From assembly GCA_009840625.1 (NCBI GenBank), contig VXNJ01000001.1, forward strand, positions 720,183 through 784,182: a stretch of DNA of 64,000 bases, read 5' to 3'. Shown in pieces: positions 35,473 to 44,644 of the stretch. Positions within the stretch are counted from its first letter, which is position 1, and the number at the start of each line of letters is the position of its first letter. The position numbers were made by a program, and so were the translations under genes. A model generated the notes under the pieces. It was not told the DNA's origin, made no database searches, and saw only the letters and a program-made list of their open reading frames with translations. Source of the DNA: Chloroflexota bacterium. Lineage in GTDB: Bacteria; Chloroflexota; UBA11872; VXNJ01.

Positions 35473-36056
35473 TCGCCCGCATCCGCGGCACGATCTGCGC
35501 CGCCGACCCGGAACGGGCGCTGGTCGAGTTGCAACCCGAAGGCATCGGCGTCGTCCTGCGCGTTTCGGTCAGCCAGAGTCTGCTGAACCGGGTCCAGGTC
35601 GACGACTTCGTCGACTTTCCGACCCACCTGCATGCCGGCGACTCCGGCCCGGAGCTTTTCGGGTTTGACGACAGCGCCGAGCTAAAAGTGTTCGCCCTGT
35701 TGCTGACCGTGCCGCGGATCGGGCCCAAACTGGCCCAGCGGATCGTCTCCGAACTTTCGCCGCGACGGATCGCGGTCGCAGTCAACGGCGAGGATGAGAA
35801 GACCCTCCGGTCGGTAAGCGGTGTCGGCGCCCGGGCCGCTTCGCGCATAGTCGTCGACCTAAAAGGCAAGCTCTCGGAGGCCGAGTTTGGTGCCCTGCAA
35901 CCGGGCGGGACGACCGACGACACCGAGGAGGCGCTGGCGGTTCTGGAGGGTCTTGGATATCCGCGCGCGGTGGCGGTCGACGCTCTGGCGGCAGGCGCCC
36001 GGCCCGGCATGTCCGTCGAACAGCAGATAAGCGCCGCGCTTGGAACCCTGGCCTAG
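35469..36056 (+). CDS. ruvA: Holliday junction branch migration protein RuvA
   Basis: A 195-residue RuvA: OB fold (MIARIRGTICAADPERALV), two helix-hairpin-helix motifs (LLTVPRIGPKLAQRIV, LRSVSGVGARAASRIVVDLK) and the C-terminal domain III that contacts RuvB (EEALAVLEGLGYPRAVA). GTG start overlapping the ruvC TGA by 4 bp. Length and domain order are normal. Confidence 0.95.
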   Translation: MIARIRGTICAADPERALVELQPEGIGVVLRVSVSQSLLNRVQVDDFVDFPTHLHAGDSGPELFGFDDSAELKVFALLLTVPRIGPKLAQRIVSELSPRRIAVAVNGEDEKTLRSVSGVGARAASRIVVDLKGKLSEAEFGALQPGGTTDDTEEALAVLEGLGYPRAVAVDALAAGARPGMSVEQQISAALGTLA

Positions 36057-36194
36057 ACGGCCGGGCGCTTGGGGGTAAGAATCGTAAAAAGCTCCCGCCG
36101 TTCGATTCCGGACGCAAGAATTCCCGCCGGCAGGAGACGTCGGGTCGGGTTCGAACGGGTGGGAGCGGGCAAGAAGGAGCGGGATTAGGGCGAT

Positions 36195-37247
36195 ATGGCC
36201 GAATCGATCATGGCGCCGGAACAGAGCACGCCCGACAAGCAGTTCGAACAGGCGCTGCGGCCGCGTTCGCTGGCCGACGACGAATTCATCGGCCAGTCGC
36301 GCGTAAAGACGCGCCTCAAGATCCTCATCGAAGCAGCGCTGGGACGGGGTGAGCCGACCGACCACGTGCTGCTGGCCGGTCCACCCGGACTTGGCAAGAC
36401 TTCGCTGGCGCACATCATCGCCTCCGAAACCGGATCCAGCATCCGGATCAGCTCGGGGCCGGCCCGGGGGCGGCCCGGCGATCTGGCGGCGCTGCTGAAC
36501 AGCCTGCGCGCCGGCGACGTCTTGTTCATCGACGAGATTCACCGCCTCAGCAAGGTGGTCGAGGAGATCCTCTACCCGGCCATGGAGGACCGCCAACTCG
36601 ACCTGGTGACCGGACGCGGTTCAGGCGCTGCCCAGCGGACCTACCGGATCGCGATCGAGCCGTTCACCCTCGTGGGAGCAACCACCCGGCTTGGGTTGTT
36701 GTCGGCGCCGTTGCGCGACCGCTTCGGGGAAATCTACCGATTGGACTACTATTCGGACCCGGAATGCGCCGCGATCATCAATCGGTCGGCGGGCCTACTC
36801 GAGGTCCAGATCCGGCCCGAGGCCGCCGAAATGATCGCCACCCGCGCACGCGGGACGGCGCGAGTCTGCAACCGGCTGCTGCGTCGCGTCCGCGACTACT
36901 GCCAGGTCAAAGGCGACGGATCGATCACGACAGAGCTGGCCGACGATGCCCTGGAGATGCTGGACATAGACCGCCAAGGGCTCGACGACATGGACCGCCG
37001 GATCCTGGCCACGATCGTGCGCAAGTACGACGGCGGACCGGTCGGGATCAACACGATCGCGGCTTCGCTTTCGGAGGACCCTGCCACCATCGAGGACTAC
37101 CACGAGCCCTATCTGTTGCAGATCGGTTACCTTGCCCGCACGCCGCGCGGGCGGCAAGCGACCCGCCGGGCGTTCGAACACCTGGGCCTGACGGCCCCCA
37201 AGCGGGTTGATGACCCCGGCCAGCTCGCATTCGGGATCGACCCCTAG
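36195..37247 (+). CDS. ruvB: Holliday junction branch migration helicase RuvB
   Basis: A 350-residue AAA+ motor: Walker [17 protein letters not shown], Walker [13 protein letters not shown], sensor 1 [19 protein letters not shown], and the C-terminal winged helix ([20 protein letters not shown], then [20 protein letters not shown]). It drives branch migration with RuvA. A 138-bp gap separates it from ruvA, so it may have its own promoter. Confidence 0.97.
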   Translation: MAESIMAPEQSTPDKQFEQALRPRSLADDEFIGQSRVKTRLKILIEAALGRGEPTDHVLLAGPPGLGKTSLAHIIASETGSSIRISSGPARGRPGDLAALLNSLRAGDVLFIDEIHRLSKVVEEILYPAMEDRQLDLVTGRGSGAAQRTYRIAIEPFTLVGATTRLGLLSAPLRDRFGEIYRLDYYSDPECAAIINRSAGLLEVQIRPEAAEMIATRARGTARVCNRLLRRVRDYCQVKGDGSITTELADDALEMLDIDRQGLDDMDRRILATIVRKYDGGPVGINTIAASLSEDPATIEDYHEPYLLQIGYLARTPRGRQATRRAFEHLGLTAPKRVDDPGQLAFGIDP

Positions 37248-37258
37248 GAGGGCCAGGG

Positions 37259-37528
37259 TTGGCTACCCGTCGATTGCTGGTGCTCGGTAGGGTCCAGCAA
37301 GTGGGATATCGCGCCTTCGTTTTGCGGCGGGCCGGCGAGCTGGGGCTTTCGGGGCACGTCCGAAACACTGCGGACGGAAGGGTTGAGGTGATCGCCAGCG
37401 GGCCTGCAAGCGACCTTGACCGCCTGGAAGAATTCCTCCGCGACGGCCCGCCGCTGGCGGTTGTGGCCGGAGTCGAATCGACCTCCCTGCCAGAACGAAA
37501 CTTCCAGGGATTCCAGGTACTTGCCTGA
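37259..37528 (+). CDS. acyP: Acylphosphatase
   Basis: An 89-residue acylphosphatase hydrolysing acyl phosphates. The loop GRVQQVGYRAF holds the catalytic Arg (usual GVGFR) and SGHVRNTADGRVEV the catalytic Asn. The first loop reads RVQQVGYR with Gln where Gly is common. Start is TTG behind AGGAGGG at 37246-37252. It follows ruvB by 11 bp and overlaps acpS by 8 bp. Confidence 0.9.
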   Translation: MATRRLLVLGRVQQVGYRAFVLRRAGELGLSGHVRNTADGRVEVIASGPASDLDRLEEFLRDGPPLAVVAGVESTSLPERNFQGFQVLA

Positions 37529-37916
37529 AGCGTTGCTGCGCCCGGTGGCGGGCGTCGACCTGATCGAAATCGCGCGCATCGCGGCGGTCCTGAAACGGCA
37601 CCCGCAGCGGTTCCTGGACAAGGTATTCACCCCGGCCGAAGTCGGCTATTGCCGCGGCCGGGTACCAGAACTGGCGGTTCGCTTCGCGGCCAAGGAAGCC
37701 ATCTCAAAGGCTTTGGGCACGGGGCTCAAGGGAATCTATTTCAGGGAGATGGAAATCTACAACGACCGCCGCGGCAAGCCGCTGGTGCGGCTGCACGGGG
37801 CGGCGGCCCGCCGGGCCGGCGAACTCGGCATCGCAACCCTTGAGGTGAGCCTGAGTCACACCGACGAGCTCGCAATTGCCCAGGTGGTCGGCCTGGCGAC
37901 GGGGGAAGGTTCATGA
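37521..37916 (+). CDS. acpS: Holo-[acyl-carrier-protein] synthase
   Basis: About 131 residues from TTG 37521; other in-frame candidates are TTG 37533 and GTG 37545. AcpS moves 4'-phosphopantetheine from CoA to acyl carrier protein. Key blocks are AGVDLIEIARI (metal-binding Asp), RFAAKEAISKALGTG (Glu and Lys) and EVSLSHTDELAIAQV. It overlaps acylphosphatase before it and nnrD after it (ATGA), so the three genes are translationally linked. Confidence 0.92.
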   Translation: MPEALLRPVAGVDLIEIARIAAVLKRHPQRFLDKVFTPAEVGYCRGRVPELAVRFAAKEAISKALGTGLKGIYFREMEIYNDRRGKPLVRLHGAAARRAGELGIATLEVSLSHTDELAIAQVVGLATGEGS

Positions 37917-39448
37917 TCCGGGTTTGCACGGTCGACCAGATGAGGTCCGCCGAGAATGCCGCGATCGATGCCGGCACCGGAGTCGATGAACTGATGCTGC
38001 GGGCCGGCTCGGCGATGTTCGCCGTCATCGCCGGCCAGTTTGACGAACTAACCGGCAAGTCCGCGACGGTGCTCGTCGGGCCCGGCTCGAACGGGGGCGA
38101 CGGGGTCATAGTCGCCGCGCGCCTGGCCGAGGCCGGCTGCCGCGTGCGGCTCATCTGCTCGCGTCCGCGGGACGACGCGGCTGCTGCCGCCGCCGGCAAT
38201 CCGGCGATCGAATTGATCCACCACTCCGAGGGCTCCGCAAATCGATCAGCGGAGGATTCGGATCTGGTAGTCGATGCCCTGCTGGGGATCGGTTCGGCTC
38301 CCCCGCTGCGCGGGTCGGTGGCCCAGATGCTCAGCGAGATAGGAGCTCCGGGGGCGCTCAAGGTTGCGCTGGACATGCCGTCGGGGATTGACGCCCAGAC
38401 CGGCGCCGCAGACGCTGCAGCATTCGCGGCCGACCTAACGATTTGCGCCGGGCCCTGCAAGCTGGGCGTGTTGCAGTTCCCGGCCCGGCCCTTCGCCGGC
38501 CGCATCCTTACAACCGACATCGGCCTGGGAGACCCGGGTTCGGGTCACGCCCTGGACGCCGACGTTGCCGCCGGTCTCCTTCCCCGGCGCCCGGTAGACG
38601 CCCACAAGGGGACGTTCGGGCGAGTACTGGCAGTCGCCGGCTCGGCCCGTTACCGTGGCGCCGCCGGCTTAGTCTGCGGCGGGGCATTGCGCGGCGGCGC
38701 CGGTTATGTCGAGCTGGCGGCCATCGAACCAGTAGCGGCGACGGTGTCGGCGCACCTGCTGGGACCCATCTACACGGTCTTGGAGGAAACGGCGGGCGAG
38801 CTGCGGCCGAATGCGATAGGGGTACTGAAGGCGGCCGCCACCCGGGCGGCCGCTATCGCGGCCGGGCCGGGACTGGGGACCGGCGCCGGACCGGAGCGGG
38901 TCATCGACTGGCTTACGGGCCCGGACGGACCCGATCGACCGATCGTCCTGGACGCAGACGCGCTGAACCTGATTTCTCCGCTGCGATGTGAATCAGCCCC
39001 GAACTCCGCTGGCGAGGTGGTCCTAACGCCCCATCCCGGGGAAATGGCGCGCCTGCTGGGAGTCGGTCGCGATCGCGTGCAGGCCGACCGCCTGTCGTCG
39101 GCCCAGTCCGCCGCCGCGCGCAGCGGCGCGGTGGTAGTGCACAAGGGCGCCGGCACGATCGTGGCCCGTCCCGATGGCCAGTACTGCATCTGTCCGCTGA
39201 TAGCGCCGGGATTGGCCAGCGCCGGAACCGGGGACGTGCTAACCGGCCTGGTCGCAGCTCTGTTGGGGAGCGGCCTGGCGGCCTGGGACGCGGCGCGCCT
39301 GGGCGTATACCTGCACGCGCGCAGCGGACAACTGGCGGCCGCGGTCCTGGGCGCGCCGGGGGTGCTGGCGGCGGATCTGCCGCGCTATATCCCCGAAGCC
39401 TGGAGCGAACTCTCGGACCGGAATCGGGCCAGCCCGGGCAACCCCTAA
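37913..39448 (+). CDS. nnrD: Bifunctional NAD(P)H-hydrate epimerase/dehydratase
   Basis: A 511-residue fusion that repairs hydrated NADH and NADPH. The N-terminal YjeF epimerase (about 1-215) has VLVGPGSNGGDGVIVAARLA and ALDMPSGIDAQTG; the C-terminal ribokinase-like dehydratase (about 225-500) has HKGTFGRVLAVAGSARYRGA, VLTPHPGEMARLLG and the closing GLASAGTGDVLTG. The neighbourhood with acpS is common for this enzyme. It ends tail to tail with the UxaA gene, overlapping by 4 bp. Confidence 0.95.
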   Translation: MIRVCTVDQMRSAENAAIDAGTGVDELMLRAGSAMFAVIAGQFDELTGKSATVLVGPGSNGGDGVIVAARLAEAGCRVRLICSRPRDDAAAAAAGNPAIELIHHSEGSANRSAEDSDLVVDALLGIGSAPPLRGSVAQMLSEIGAPGALKVALDMPSGIDAQTGAADAAAFAADLTICAGPCKLGVLQFPARPFAGRILTTDIGLGDPGSGHALDADVAAGLLPRRPVDAHKGTFGRVLAVAGSARYRGAAGLVCGGALRGGAGYVELAAIEPVAATVSAHLLGPIYTVLEETAGELRPNAIGVLKAAATRAAAIAAGPGLGTGAGPERVIDWLTGPDGPDRPIVLDADALNLISPLRCESAPNSAGEVVLTPHPGEMARLLGVGRDRVQADRLSSAQSAAARSGAVVVHKGAGTIVARPDGQYCICPLIAPGLASAGTGDVLTGLVAALLGSGLAAWDAARLGVYLHARSGQLAAAVLGAPGVLAADLPRYIPEAWSELSDRNRASPGNP

Positions 39449-40620
39449 AAGCTGGGTCCGGGCAGATAGTACTGGACCGGATCGAAGAACCGCAGCATCT
39501 CGGTTCGGGCCAACCGCCCCGAGGCCACCTCAAGCACCAGATCGAAGAGCTCGTCGCCCATTTCTTCGATCGATCGTCCGTCGGAAATGACCGGACCGGA
39601 GGAGAAATCGACGCCGGCAACCCGGGCCGCGGTCGTTGGATTGCCGGTCACCCACATCTGCGGCGCGACTATCCCCTGCCCTCCGGTCAGGGTCCGGCGC
39701 GACCACCCACCGCCGCCGAGCTGGAAAAAGACGATGTTGCAGCCGGCCCCGGCCATCCCGGGCAGGACCACCACGTGCGAAACCGAGCTGTCCATGAAGT
39801 AGAGTCCGGGCGCTGCGGGGCGTTCCGCGTACTCGAGAACGCCGACGATCGGCGCGGTGCCGCCCTTGTGAACCGCGCCCAGGCTCTTTTCTTCCAGCGT
39901 GCTGATGCCGGCCGCGATATTGGCCGGAACGGGATTTATCGTGCGGATGTCCTGGCCGACGCCGCGCGCCACTTCCTCGTGGTTCTCGATCAGCTCCAGG
40001 AATTGCCGCCGGACCTGCGGATTGACGCAGCGGTCGGCAAGCTCGTGCTCGGCCCCGATCACCTCGGTCGTTTCGGAGAAAATCGCGGTCCCGCCGGCGT
40101 CGACCACGCGGTCGAACATCCGTCCGAGTGAGGGGTTGCCGACCAGACCCGAGGTCGGATCGGAGGCGCCGCACTTGACACCCACCTGCAGATTGGATGC
40201 ATCAACTTCCCGGCGGCGCTGGGCCGATGCGTCGTGGACCAAGCGCGCCGCCGCCCGGCTGCCCTTGGCGATAGCATCCCATCCGTCGCAGTCGATGATT
40301 TCGACCGGCTTGCCGGCCGCGCGGCACGGTTCCTCGGCATGCAAACCGTTGAGCATCCCCTCGTTGATCTTGCCGCCGGCGGTGACGATCACCACCGCGT
40401 ACACGTTCGGGTTCAACGCCAGACCAACGTGCATGCGGGCGATGGTCTCGCGATCGGAACGCGTCCGGGCGACCCCCAGATCGGCCGAAGTGGGTGTGAC
40501 CGTGCCGTCGACCATGCTCACGATCTGCTGGCATTCCCAGCCGCCGGGCAGGATCAGGACGTGGTTGCGGGTTCCGGCGCTGCCGTCGGGCCGCGGGTAG
40601 CCGAGGAATGTCGCGCTCAT
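39445..40620 (-). CDS. UxaA-family dehydratase, large subunit
   Basis: A 391-residue altronate/galactarate-dehydratase-type protein without the N-terminal SAF domain, which is encoded by the next upstream gene (40617-40919). Family blocks are FLGYPRPDGSAGTRNHVLIL, VGVKCGASDPTSGLVGNP, TAIFSETTEVIGAEHEL and IVGVLEYAERPAAPGLYFMD. The group dehydrates sugar acids using a metal. The conserved Cys in KCGASD and Glu in SETTE are present. Exact sugar acid unknown. ATGA overlap with the small subunit shows coupling. Confidence 0.9.
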   Translation of the reverse strand: MSATFLGYPRPDGSAGTRNHVLILPGGWECQQIVSMVDGTVTPTSADLGVARTRSDRETIARMHVGLALNPNVYAVVIVTAGGKINEGMLNGLHAEEPCRAAGKPVEIIDCDGWDAIAKGSRAAARLVHDASAQRRREVDASNLQVGVKCGASDPTSGLVGNPSLGRMFDRVVDAGGTAIFSETTEVIGAEHELADRCVNPQVRRQFLELIENHEEVARGVGQDIRTINPVPANIAAGISTLEEKSLGAVHKGGTAPIVGVLEYAERPAAPGLYFMDSSVSHVVVLPGMAGAGCNIVFFQLGGGGWSRRTLTGGQGIVAPQMWVTGNPTTAARVAGVDFSSGPVISDGRSIEEMGDELFDLVLEVASGRLARTEMLRFFDPVQYYLPGPSF

Positions 40621-40919
40621 CCGGTTCTCCCGGTGTCCCCGCCGGCACGCAATCCGGCCAGGTTGTGTACGTGGACGAGCGTTCCGACCGCGATATCGGC
40701 CGTAGCCTGCCCAATCGACGCGCCGTACTTGTAGATCTGTTCGCCGGCCGAAATCTCAGCGATCGCGATCTTGAACCCAAAGGGAATCTTCTCGGCGGCG
40801 TTGATCAGCAGCCGGTCCGTTCCCGTATTGATGGTCACCGCCTGGCCGTCCTCGGCCGCGCTGACCATGGTTGCGACGTTATCCTTCGCGGCCAATCTGA
40901 TGGCGCTGGCGGCGGTCAT
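40617..40919 (-). CDS. UxaA-family dehydratase, small SAF-domain subunit
   Basis: A 100-residue SAF domain protein starting at ATG 40919. It has AIRLAAKDNVATMV, INAAEKIPFGFKIAIAEI and the end GTLVHVHNLAG, all typical of the UxaA N-terminal domain. In E. coli the two parts are one chain; in many bacteria they are two genes, as here. A longer frame to 41012 overlaps the divergent gene start and is rejected. Confidence 0.88.
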   Translation of the reverse strand: MTAASAIRLAAKDNVATMVSAAEDGQAVTINTGTDRLLINAAEKIPFGFKIAIAEISAGEQIYKYGASIGQATADIAVGTLVHVHNLAGLRAGGDTGRTG

Positions 40920-40974
40920 TCGGCCCCTCGTTCCTACAATTTCGGGTTGCAGCCGAACCCGATCCGGATCATTT

Positions 40975-41772
40975 GTGGACGACGACCTAGAGTCTAGGCG
41001 CCCCGACGCCATCCCCTGGGGGTTTTGGTCATTCGCGCGGGTCGCCTACCTGGTTTTTTCCGACAACCCGATCCTGGCGGTCTGGCTGGGCATAGGGACG
41101 ATCGCATCTTTCCTGGCCGGCCGCTTCCTGCTGCCCGCTACGCCCGCGTTCGACGCGGCGACCGACTTTGCCGAACTGGGCGACTTCTTCCTGGCCACGG
41201 CGGCGATATTCGCGGTCCTGTTCCTGATCGGACTCCTGCTGGAGGTCGGGGTCACCTTCAACGGACTTGCTGCCTACCGCCAGTTCGGGGTCGACCTGCG
41301 GGCGGGTTGGCGGGTGATCCAGGGATGTCTGCCGGGAATCTTCCTGTTCGCGCTGTCCTGGTTGGCGTTGGCCCTGGCAATCGGCGCAGTGGTCGGTTTC
41401 CTGGCCTTTGTCAATCCCGCGCTGGCGGTGATCGGAGCCCTGCTGGGAGCCGGTGCCGTGGTCGGATATCTGTTCGTCTCGTTCTATTTCGTACCGCTGC
41501 TGGTAGACACCGGCGCCAGCGTGCCCAACCTGCTGCGCGAATCATTGCGCCTGGCGCGCCTGACCGGATCCGAAATCGTGCTCTACTGGATCGTTTCCGT
41601 CGCCGCCGCGATCCTGACCTCGCTGATTACCTCCGAAAGCGGGATTTTGAGCGTCGTGGCCCTGGTGGTCGCCAATCTGGCCAACATGCTGCTGCTGACT
41701 TTCCTGGCGGTCCTGCGCTGCATCATCTACGAGAACTCGGTCGAGCGGTTCGCGCCCGAATCCGAGCCCTAG
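40975..41772 (+). CDS. Multi-pass membrane protein, unknown
   Basis: A 265-residue protein from GTG 40975 with about six hydrophobic segments (NPILAVWLGIGTIASFL, ATAAIFAVLFLIGLLL, GIFLFALSWLALALAIGAVV, AVIGALLGAGAVVGYLFVSF, IVLYWIVSVAAAILTSLI, VALVVANLANMLLL). The layout with VDTGASVPNLLRESLRLAR between helices resembles bacterial YciC/DUF-type glycerophosphodiesterase-like membrane domains. It is divergent from the UxaA genes. Substrate unknown. Confidence 0.72.
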   Translation: MDDDLESRRPDAIPWGFWSFARVAYLVFSDNPILAVWLGIGTIASFLAGRFLLPATPAFDAATDFAELGDFFLATAAIFAVLFLIGLLLEVGVTFNGLAAYRQFGVDLRAGWRVIQGCLPGIFLFALSWLALALAIGAVVGFLAFVNPALAVIGALLGAGAVVGYLFVSFYFVPLLVDTGASVPNLLRESLRLARLTGSEIVLYWIVSVAAAILTSLITSESGILSVVALVVANLANMLLLTFLAVLRCIIYENSVERFAPESEP

Positions 41773-41781
41773 CCGAGCGCT

Positions 41782-42543
41782 TCAGCCGGTCCGGGACACG
41801 CGGTAACGCAGGAACAGTTCCTGGCCTTCGCGCCGGACGTCGGCCAGTTCCAATCGCGGCACGTTTTCCGGGGAGAACGGCGAGCGGCCTCCGATCAGAC
41901 GCAGGCCGTCGGGATCGCCCAGCAGGCGTGGCGCAACGGTGAGCAGCAATTCATCTACCAGTCCGGCTTCCAGCAGCGAACGAAGCAGGGTCGGACCGCC
42001 CTCGCAGAGGACCCGCCGCACTCCGCGACACTCCCCCAGGCGGGCCAGCACCGCCGCCAGATCCATCGGCCGCTCCGGGAATTCCCAGACATCACAGACT
42101 GCCGCGACCGCCGGGTCGAGGAGTTCCGGGGAGGGCGTGCAGATCAGCGGGCGGTGGTGCCCGTCGGCACCGGCCACCATGGCCGCGGCGGGATCGATGT
42201 TTCCGCGATTGGTAACCGCCACCACCAACGGTGGCGAACGGCCCAGTTCGGCCAGCGCGGCCAGCAACGTGGGGTTGCCGAGATCGCGGCGCGGGTTGAT
42301 TTCGAGGGTCCTGGATCCGCGCAGGATGGCATCGAAGTGAATACGCAGCCGGCGCATGCTGCGACGGTCGGCCGGGCCGGAAAAATGCCGGTAGCCCGGC
42401 CCCGGTTTGCGCGCCGAGCCATCCGCGGTGATGATGAAATTGGCGGCCACGAACGGGCGTTGCGCGGTCCCGGCCGGGAAACTCGCCCGGTCGTACACAC
42501 CGGGCGGATCGAAATCGTCCATCGCTGGCTGCCAGCTTCCCAT
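41782..42543 (-). CDS. RibD C-terminal/dihydrofolate reductase-like protein
   Basis: A 253-residue NADPH-dependent reductase-like protein from ATG 42543. RibD_C blocks are [76 protein letters not shown]. Proteins of this family reduce pteridine-type or riboflavin precursors; single-domain versions often have other roles. No deaminase domain is attached. It is divergent from the YyaL gene with only 40 bp between. Confidence 0.88.
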   Translation of the reverse strand: MGSWQPAMDDFDPPGVYDRASFPAGTAQRPFVAANFIITADGSARKPGPGYRHFSGPADRRSMRRLRIHFDAILRGSRTLEINPRRDLGNPTLLAALAELGRSPPLVVAVTNRGNIDPAAAMVAGADGHHRPLICTPSPELLDPAVAAVCDVWEFPERPMDLAAVLARLGECRGVRRVLCEGGPTLLRSLLEAGLVDELLLTVAPRLLGDPDGLRLIGGRSPFSPENVPRLELADVRREGQELFLRYRVSRTG

Positions 42544-42583
42544 AGGCCCAAAACTGCCCCATGCTAATCGTCCGGACTCCCTA

Positions 42584-44611
42584 GTGCCCAACCGCCTGGC
42601 CAAAGCAACCAGCCTGTACCTTCGCCAACACGCCGACAACCCGGTCGACTGGTACGAGTGGGGGGAGGAGGCGTTCGCCGCCGCTCGCTCCCAGAACAAG
42701 CCGATCTTCCTTAGCGTGGGTTACTCGGCCTGCCACTGGTGCCACGTGATGGCCCACGAGTCGTTCGAGGACCCGGCCCTGGCCAGTCAGCTCAACGCCG
42801 ATTTCATTTCGATCAAGGTGGACCGCGAAGAGCGGCCCGACGTGGATTCGATATACATGAACGCGGTCGTCGCCCTCTCCGGCCAGGGCGGCTGGCCGAT
42901 GAGCGTTTTCCTAAAACCCGGCGGCGAGCCCTTCTACGGGGGCACCTACTTTCCGCCGCAATCGCGCTACGGAATGCCTTCGTTCTCGCACCTGCTCGAA
43001 CAGATCGCGGACGCCTGGCGCGAGCGGCGCGAGGACGTGGACAGTTCGGCCGGGCAGCTGGTGGAACGCCTCAACCAGTTCGAGAGCCTGGGCGGCGTCG
43101 AGCTGCCCGAAGACCTGGCCATGCGCGCGGCTACCGCCATCTGCGCCGGATTCGACTACGAGAACGGCGGCTGGGGCGACCAGCCCAAGTTCCCTATGGC
43201 CATGACGATCGATTTCCTGCTGGGACGGTTCGCCCAGGCCGGCGACCGGCCGGCCCTGGAGACCGCGCTGCGATCGCTTGACCGGATGGCCCTGGGCGGG
43301 ATATTCGATCACCTCGGCGGCGGCTTTCACCGCTACTCGGTCGACGCCGTCTGGCTTGTCCCGCATTTCGAAAAAATGCTCTACGACAACGCCCAGCTAT
43401 CCGGCTGCTACCTGCACGCCTGGCAGCTGACCGGCAACCAGCGCTACCTGGACGTGGCCCGGCGCACGTTCGACTACGTGCTCTCGGAAATGCGCGGCCC
43501 GCAAGGCTGGTTCTACGCCGCCCAGGACGCCGACTCGGAAGGCGTGGAGGGCAAGTACTACCTCTGGGATCTGGACGAGGTCCAGCAGCTCCTGGGTGAT
43601 GACGCCAAGGCCGTCTGCAGCTACTTCGACGTGACCCTGGGCGGGAATTTCGAGGGTCGCAACATACTGCACGAACCGTCCGACCCTGCGCCGCTGGCCA
43701 GCCGCCTGGGAATCTCCACCGGGCAGCTGCTGGCCAAGGTGGCAGCCGCCCGCGAGACGCTGCTCGGCGCCCGCCGGTCCCGCATCGCGCCGGCGACCGA
43801 CCGCAAGGCGGTCGCTTCCTGGAACGCGCTCATGCTCTCGAGCCTGGCCCAGGCCGGGGCGGCGCTCGATGAGCCCACCTATCTCGAGGCGGCGCGGGCG
43901 AACGCCGAATTTCTGCTCGATCAGATGTCCCCTGACGGGAAACTGGTCCACTCCTGGGCGGAAGGTCGGGCCGGGAAGGTCGGATTCCTGGAGGACTACG
44001 CTGCGCTCGGGGATGCGCTGCTGACCCTGTACGAGGCCGATTTCGAACCGCGCTGGTTCGGGTTGGCCCAGGACCTGGCCGAGGCGATCCTGGAGCGATT
44101 CGTGGACGCCGACGGCAACCTGTGCGACACCGCTACCGGGCAGGACGACCTGATCGTGCGACCGCGCCGCCGCGAAGACAACGCCACTCCCGCGGGGGCG
44201 TCCCTGGCCGCCAGGCTCATGCTGCGCCTCTGGGCGCTTACCGGCCGTGAGGAGTGGCGCGAGCGGGCCGAGGCGGCGATTCCGGGACTGGGCGAGACTT
44301 TCATCCGCCACGGAACCGCGTTTTCAATGTGGCTGCAATCGGTCCTCTGGCTCGATGGGCGGGCCCAGCAGGTGGCCATCGCCGGTGAGAAGGACTCGGC
44401 CGAGGTCCGCGCGCTGGTGGAGCAGGTGCGCGCCAACTGGCGCGCCGACCGCGTGCTGGCGGTCGGCGGGGAGGACGGACCGCCGCTACTGGACGGCCGC
44501 GAGCCGATCAACGGCCGGGCAACCGCCCATGTCTGCCGGCGGTTCGTCTGCCAGCAGCCGGTGACCGATCCCGGGGAACTGCGCTCCCAACTCCGGGACG
44601 AGACCGGCTGA
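42584..44611 (+). CDS. Thioredoxin-domain protein of the YyaL/DUF255 family
   Basis: A 675-residue homologue of SSP411/YyaL. The N-terminal thioredoxin-like domain has [17 protein letters not shown] and the CxxC-type site [18 protein letters not shown]; the rest is an (alpha/alpha)6 barrel as in AGE-type enzymes ([39 protein letters not shown]). GTG 42584 gives the usual start [19 protein letters not shown]. Function in bacteria is unclear; the barrel suggests a carbohydrate substrate. Confidence 0.93.
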   Translation: MPNRLAKATSLYLRQHADNPVDWYEWGEEAFAAARSQNKPIFLSVGYSACHWCHVMAHESFEDPALASQLNADFISIKVDREERPDVDSIYMNAVVALSGQGGWPMSVFLKPGGEPFYGGTYFPPQSRYGMPSFSHLLEQIADAWRERREDVDSSAGQLVERLNQFESLGGVELPEDLAMRAATAICAGFDYENGGWGDQPKFPMAMTIDFLLGRFAQAGDRPALETALRSLDRMALGGIFDHLGGGFHRYSVDAVWLVPHFEKMLYDNAQLSGCYLHAWQLTGNQRYLDVARRTFDYVLSEMRGPQGWFYAAQDADSEGVEGKYYLWDLDEVQQLLGDDAKAVCSYFDVTLGGNFEGRNILHEPSDPAPLASRLGISTGQLLAKVAAARETLLGARRSRIAPATDRKAVASWNALMLSSLAQAGAALDEPTYLEAARANAEFLLDQMSPDGKLVHSWAEGRAGKVGFLEDYAALGDALLTLYEADFEPRWFGLAQDLAEAILERFVDADGNLCDTATGQDDLIVRPRRREDNATPAGASLAARLMLRLWALTGREEWRERAEAAIPGLGETFIRHGTAFSMWLQSVLWLDGRAQQVAIAGEKDSAEVRALVEQVRANWRADRVLAVGGEDGPPLLDGREPINGRATAHVCRRFVCQQPVTDPGELRSQLRDETG

Positions 44612-44616
44612 CCAAG

Positions 44617-44634
44617 GCGCCGGAATCACGGCGC
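44617..44634. terminator. Hairpin between converging genes
   Basis: GCGCCG, loop GAATCA, CGGCGC is a perfect 6-bp GC stem in the 33-bp gap between the YyaL gene and the mandelate racemase gene. Its place suits a shared terminator for both strands, though a U tract is missing. Confidence 0.5.
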
Positions 44635-44644
44635 AATCAGGCGT

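Noticed and set aside
40771-40974. N-terminal extension of the membrane protein gene at 40975
   Set aside because: The extension lies antisense to the SAF-domain gene and has no membrane or family features.
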